Source of the DNA: Bacillota bacterium
GTDB lineage: Bacteria > Bacillota_G > SHA-98 > UBA4971
Direction: 5' to 3'
NCBI GenBank assembly: GCA_012512055.1
Contig: JAAZEW010000278.1
Span: forward strand, 1-6,569
DNA length: 6,569 nucleotides
Positions within the stretch are counted from its first letter, which is position 1. Every line of letters starts with the position of its first letter. Made by a program: the position numbers and the translations under genes. A model generated the notes under the pieces. The model did no database searches. It was not told the DNA's origin and saw only the letters and a list, made by a program, of their open reading frames with translations. Below are positions 4,304 to 6,569 of the stretch, one piece after another.

Positions 4304-6569
4304 ATGGCAGTAATGACAGAGGCCGGGGGACGAGAAAGACTCAGTTTTTCCAAGATAGGCGAGGTCCTTGAAGTTCCGAACCTTATTGAGATTCAAAAAC
4401 ATACTTATGAATGGTTTAAGGAAGAGGGCCTGGATGAGACATTTCGCGATATATCCCCGATCCAAGATTTCACCGGCAATTTGGTGCTGGAGTTTGTGAG
4501 CCACAGATTTGATCCTCCTAAGTATTCCGTAGAGGAATGCAAACAGAGGGACGTGACCTATGCAGCTTCTCTCAAAGCGAAGGTCCGTCTAATTAACAGA
4601 GAGACCGGAGAAGTGAAGGAACAAGAAGTCTATATGGGCGACTTCCCCCTAATGACTGAAAAAGGCACATTTGTTATCAACGGCGCTGAGCGCGTAGTTG
4701 TCAGTCAACTTGTAAGGTCGCCCGGAGTGTACTATGACGCTACACGGGATACCTCAGGCAAGCGCATATATTCAGCCAGTCTTATCCCTAACAGAGGTGC
4801 ATGGCTCGAGTTTGAGATGGATTCTCAGGAATGTATTTGGGTGAGAATAGACAGGACCCGTAAAGTGCCTGCGACTGTCCTTGTTCGAGCTCTTGGCTAT
4901 GGGACTGATCCCAGTATCATTGATATTCTCGGAGATACGGAAGCTATCCGCAGTACACTGGATAGGGACAACACAGAGTCTACAACGGATGCCCTAATAG
5001 AGATTTATAAGCGTCTCAGGCCGGGAGAGCCTCCGACAGAAGAAAGCGCACAATCGCTCTTCGAAAACCTTTTCTTTGATTCCCGTCGCTACGATCTGGC
5101 GCCTGTAGGACGCTATAAACTCAACAAGAAACTTGCGCTTGCAGAAAGGCTCATTGGATATGAACTTGCGTCACCTGTTGTTGACAGAACCACAGGCGAG
5201 GTATTTCTGGACGCAGGGGTGAAAGTCACCAGGCGGGTTGCGGAGTCCCTCGGGAAGCTCGAAGGACAGGGGCGAGTGCTGGAAGCGGTGGCAGTCTCAC
5301 CCTCCGGCGGCGAGGTTAAGCTTATTGATAACGGCACTCCCGGTGAAGAAGTCAAGACCCTCACCCGTCCTGACCTTGTAGCTGTCGTTAATTATCTGCT
5401 AGGACTGATACAGGGAATAGGCTCCGTCGACGATATTGACCATTTAGGCAACAGGCGGCTGAGAACTGTAGGAGAACTCCTGCAGAACCAATTCAGAATA
5501 GGCTTGTCCAGAATGGAGCGGGTAGTCAGAGAGAGAATGACTATCCAAGACGTGGACGCAGTGACACCCCAGACCTTGATAAACACGAGGCCGGTCGTAG
5601 CAGCGATTAAAGAATTCTTTGGCTCAAGCCAGCTTTCTCAGTTTATGGATCAGATAAACCCGTTAGCTGAGCTCACTCATAAGAGACGTCTCTCGGCACT
5701 TGGCCCCGGGGGGCTCAGCAGAGAAAGAGCCGGGTTCGAGGTGCGCGACGTCCACCACTCTCACTACGGGAGAATATGCCCGATTGAGACTCCGGAAGGC
5801 CCCAACATCGGGTTGATTGGGTCGCTGTGCACTTATGCCAGGATCAACGACTACGGATTCATCGAAACCCCTTACCGAAAAGTGATTGACGGTAAAGTAA
5901 CCGGCGAAATCGTCTATCTTGCAGCAGATGAGGAAGATAAGTATGTGATAGCCCAGGCTAATGAGGAATTGAATGACGATGGGTTATTTGTCAAGCCTAA
6001 GGTTGTAGCTCGTTTTCAGGACAAGATCGTTGAAGTTCCCGACAACCAGGTGGACTTTATGGACGTCTCACCGAAGCAGATTGTCAGCGTAGCTACAGCC
6101 CTTATTCCTTTTCTCGAGAACGACGATGCAGGCCGTGCCTTGATGGGATCAAACATGCAACGTCAGGCAGTCCCTCTGATTCGGGCGGACGCGCCTTTTG
6201 TCGGAACCGGTATGGAACGGAAATGTGCTGTGGATTCAGGCGTTGTGGTGCTTGCGAGGAATTCCGGTGTTGTTAAGAGGACCGCAACTGACGAGATTGT
6301 TATCCAGACTGACGCAGGCACTGTTGACTCATACAAACTTCTGAAATTCGTCAGATCCAACCAGGGGACTTGCGTGAACCAAAAACCCATTGTGCGTGTG
6401 GGTGAAAGGGTTGAAACAGGAGATGTAATCGCTGACGGCCCTTCCACTGACAATGGCGAGCTGGCGTTAGGCCGTAATGTACTTGTAGCGTTCCTGCCAT
6501 GGGAAGGATACAACTATGAGGACGCAATACTAATCAGCGAGAAATTGGTAAAGGAAGACACATTCACAT
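4304..6569 (+). CDS. rpoB: DNA-directed RNA polymerase subunit beta, N-terminal 755 residues (runs off the window)
   Basis: An open frame from ATG 4304 to the window end codes for about the first 755 residues of a subunit usually 1,150-1,250 long. With the beta' subunit it forms the polymerase active centre. Landmarks: [19 protein letters not shown] near residue 15; [17 protein letters not shown] at 126-142; the rifampicin pocket [20 protein letters not shown] at 440-459, followed by [26 protein letters not shown] near 491-505; [13 protein letters not shown] at 614-626; and NYEDAI with E739/D740, matching the acidic pair near the active site in E. coli. The rifampicin-contacting residues Q446, F447, D449, H459, R462, S464 and L466 are all present, so drug sensitivity is predicted. 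ATG 4304 has GGGAG (4290-4294) nine bases upstream; ATG 4313 is an in-frame alternative. rpoC would be expected next. Confidence 0.97.
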   Translation, partial: MAVMTEAGGRERLSFSKIGEVLEVPNLIEIQKHTYEWFKEEGLDETFRDISPIQDFTGNLVLEFVSHRFDPPKYSVEECKQRDVTYAASLKAKVRLINRETGEVKEQEVYMGDFPLMTEKGTFVINGAERVVVSQLVRSPGVYYDATRDTSGKRIYSASLIPNRGAWLEFEMDSQECIWVRIDRTRKVPATVLVRALGYGTDPSIIDILGDTEAIRSTLDRDNTESTTDALIEIYKRLRPGEPPTEESAQSLFENLFFDSRRYDLAPVGRYKLNKKLALAERLIGYELASPVVDRTTGEVFLDAGVKVTRRVAESLGKLEGQGRVLEAVAVSPSGGEVKLIDNGTPGEEVKTLTRPDLVAVVNYLLGLIQGIGSVDDIDHLGNRRLRTVGELLQNQFRIGLSRMERVVRERMTIQDVDAVTPQTLINTRPVVAAIKEFFGSSQLSQFMDQINPLAELTHKRRLSALGPGGLSRERAGFEVRDVHHSHYGRICPIETPEGPNIGLIGSLCTYARINDYGFIETPYRKVIDGKVTGEIVYLAADEEDKYVIAQANEELNDDGLFVKPKVVARFQDKIVEVPDNQVDFMDVSPKQIVSVATALIPFLENDDAGRALMGSNMQRQAVPLIRADAPFVGTGMERKCAVDSGVVVLARNSGVVKRTATDEIVIQTDAGTVDSYKLLKFVRSNQGTCVNQKPIVRVGERVETGDVIADGPSTDNGELALGRNVLVAFLPWEGYNYEDAILISEKLVKEDTFT

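Overview
This window is a classic bacterial translation/transcription housekeeping cluster, and every coding gene lies on the plus strand. The order is tRNA-Gly(UCC), tRNA-Thr(GGU), rpmG (L33), secE, nusG, rplK (L11), rplA (L1), L10 leader with attenuator, rplJ (L10), rplL (L7/L12), and rpoB (RNA polymerase beta), which runs off the 3' end. The gene order, a single-membrane-span SecE, a four-cysteine L33, strong Shine-Dalgarno (SD) sites, CCA-encoding tRNAs, frequent GTG starts and a [22 protein letters not shown] rifampicin region all suggest a Firmicutes (Clostridia-like) lineage of moderate GC content. I cannot name a genus from sequence alone.

Layout: positions 1-212 hold two tandem tRNAs, followed by a short terminator-like hairpin (228-254). 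A 222-base gene-free stretch (213-434) ends in an exact 12-base tandem repeat and a consensus-like promoter (TTGACA-17-TAGATT with an extended -10) that should drive rpmG-secE-nusG-rplK-rplA. Between rplK and rplA is a hairpin that looks like the L1 autoregulatory site. Between rplA and rplJ is an L10-type leader followed by an intrinsic terminator, so rplJL expression should be attenuated by free L10/L12. After rplL come 302 gene-free bases with a large hairpin, a near-consensus promoter and a long structured leader before rpoB.

How the genes work together: L11, L1, L10 and L12 build the two mobile stalks of the large ribosomal subunit, and L33 is a small zinc-binding 50S protein. SecE is the essential small subunit of the SecYEG translocon. 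NusG couples RNA polymerase to Rho or the ribosome, and RpoB is half of the polymerase active centre. L1 and L10 feedback sites let ribosomal protein supply track rRNA supply, while an internal promoter lets rpoB be set separately.

Nothing here looks like a new defence, mobile or biosynthetic system. The most unusual signal is upstream of nusG. A strong SD sits 40 bases from the only plausible start codon, and the spacer can fold into a 34-base hairpin that would bring the effective spacing to 6 bases. The NusG it would start carries an acidic N-terminal extension of about 54 residues.
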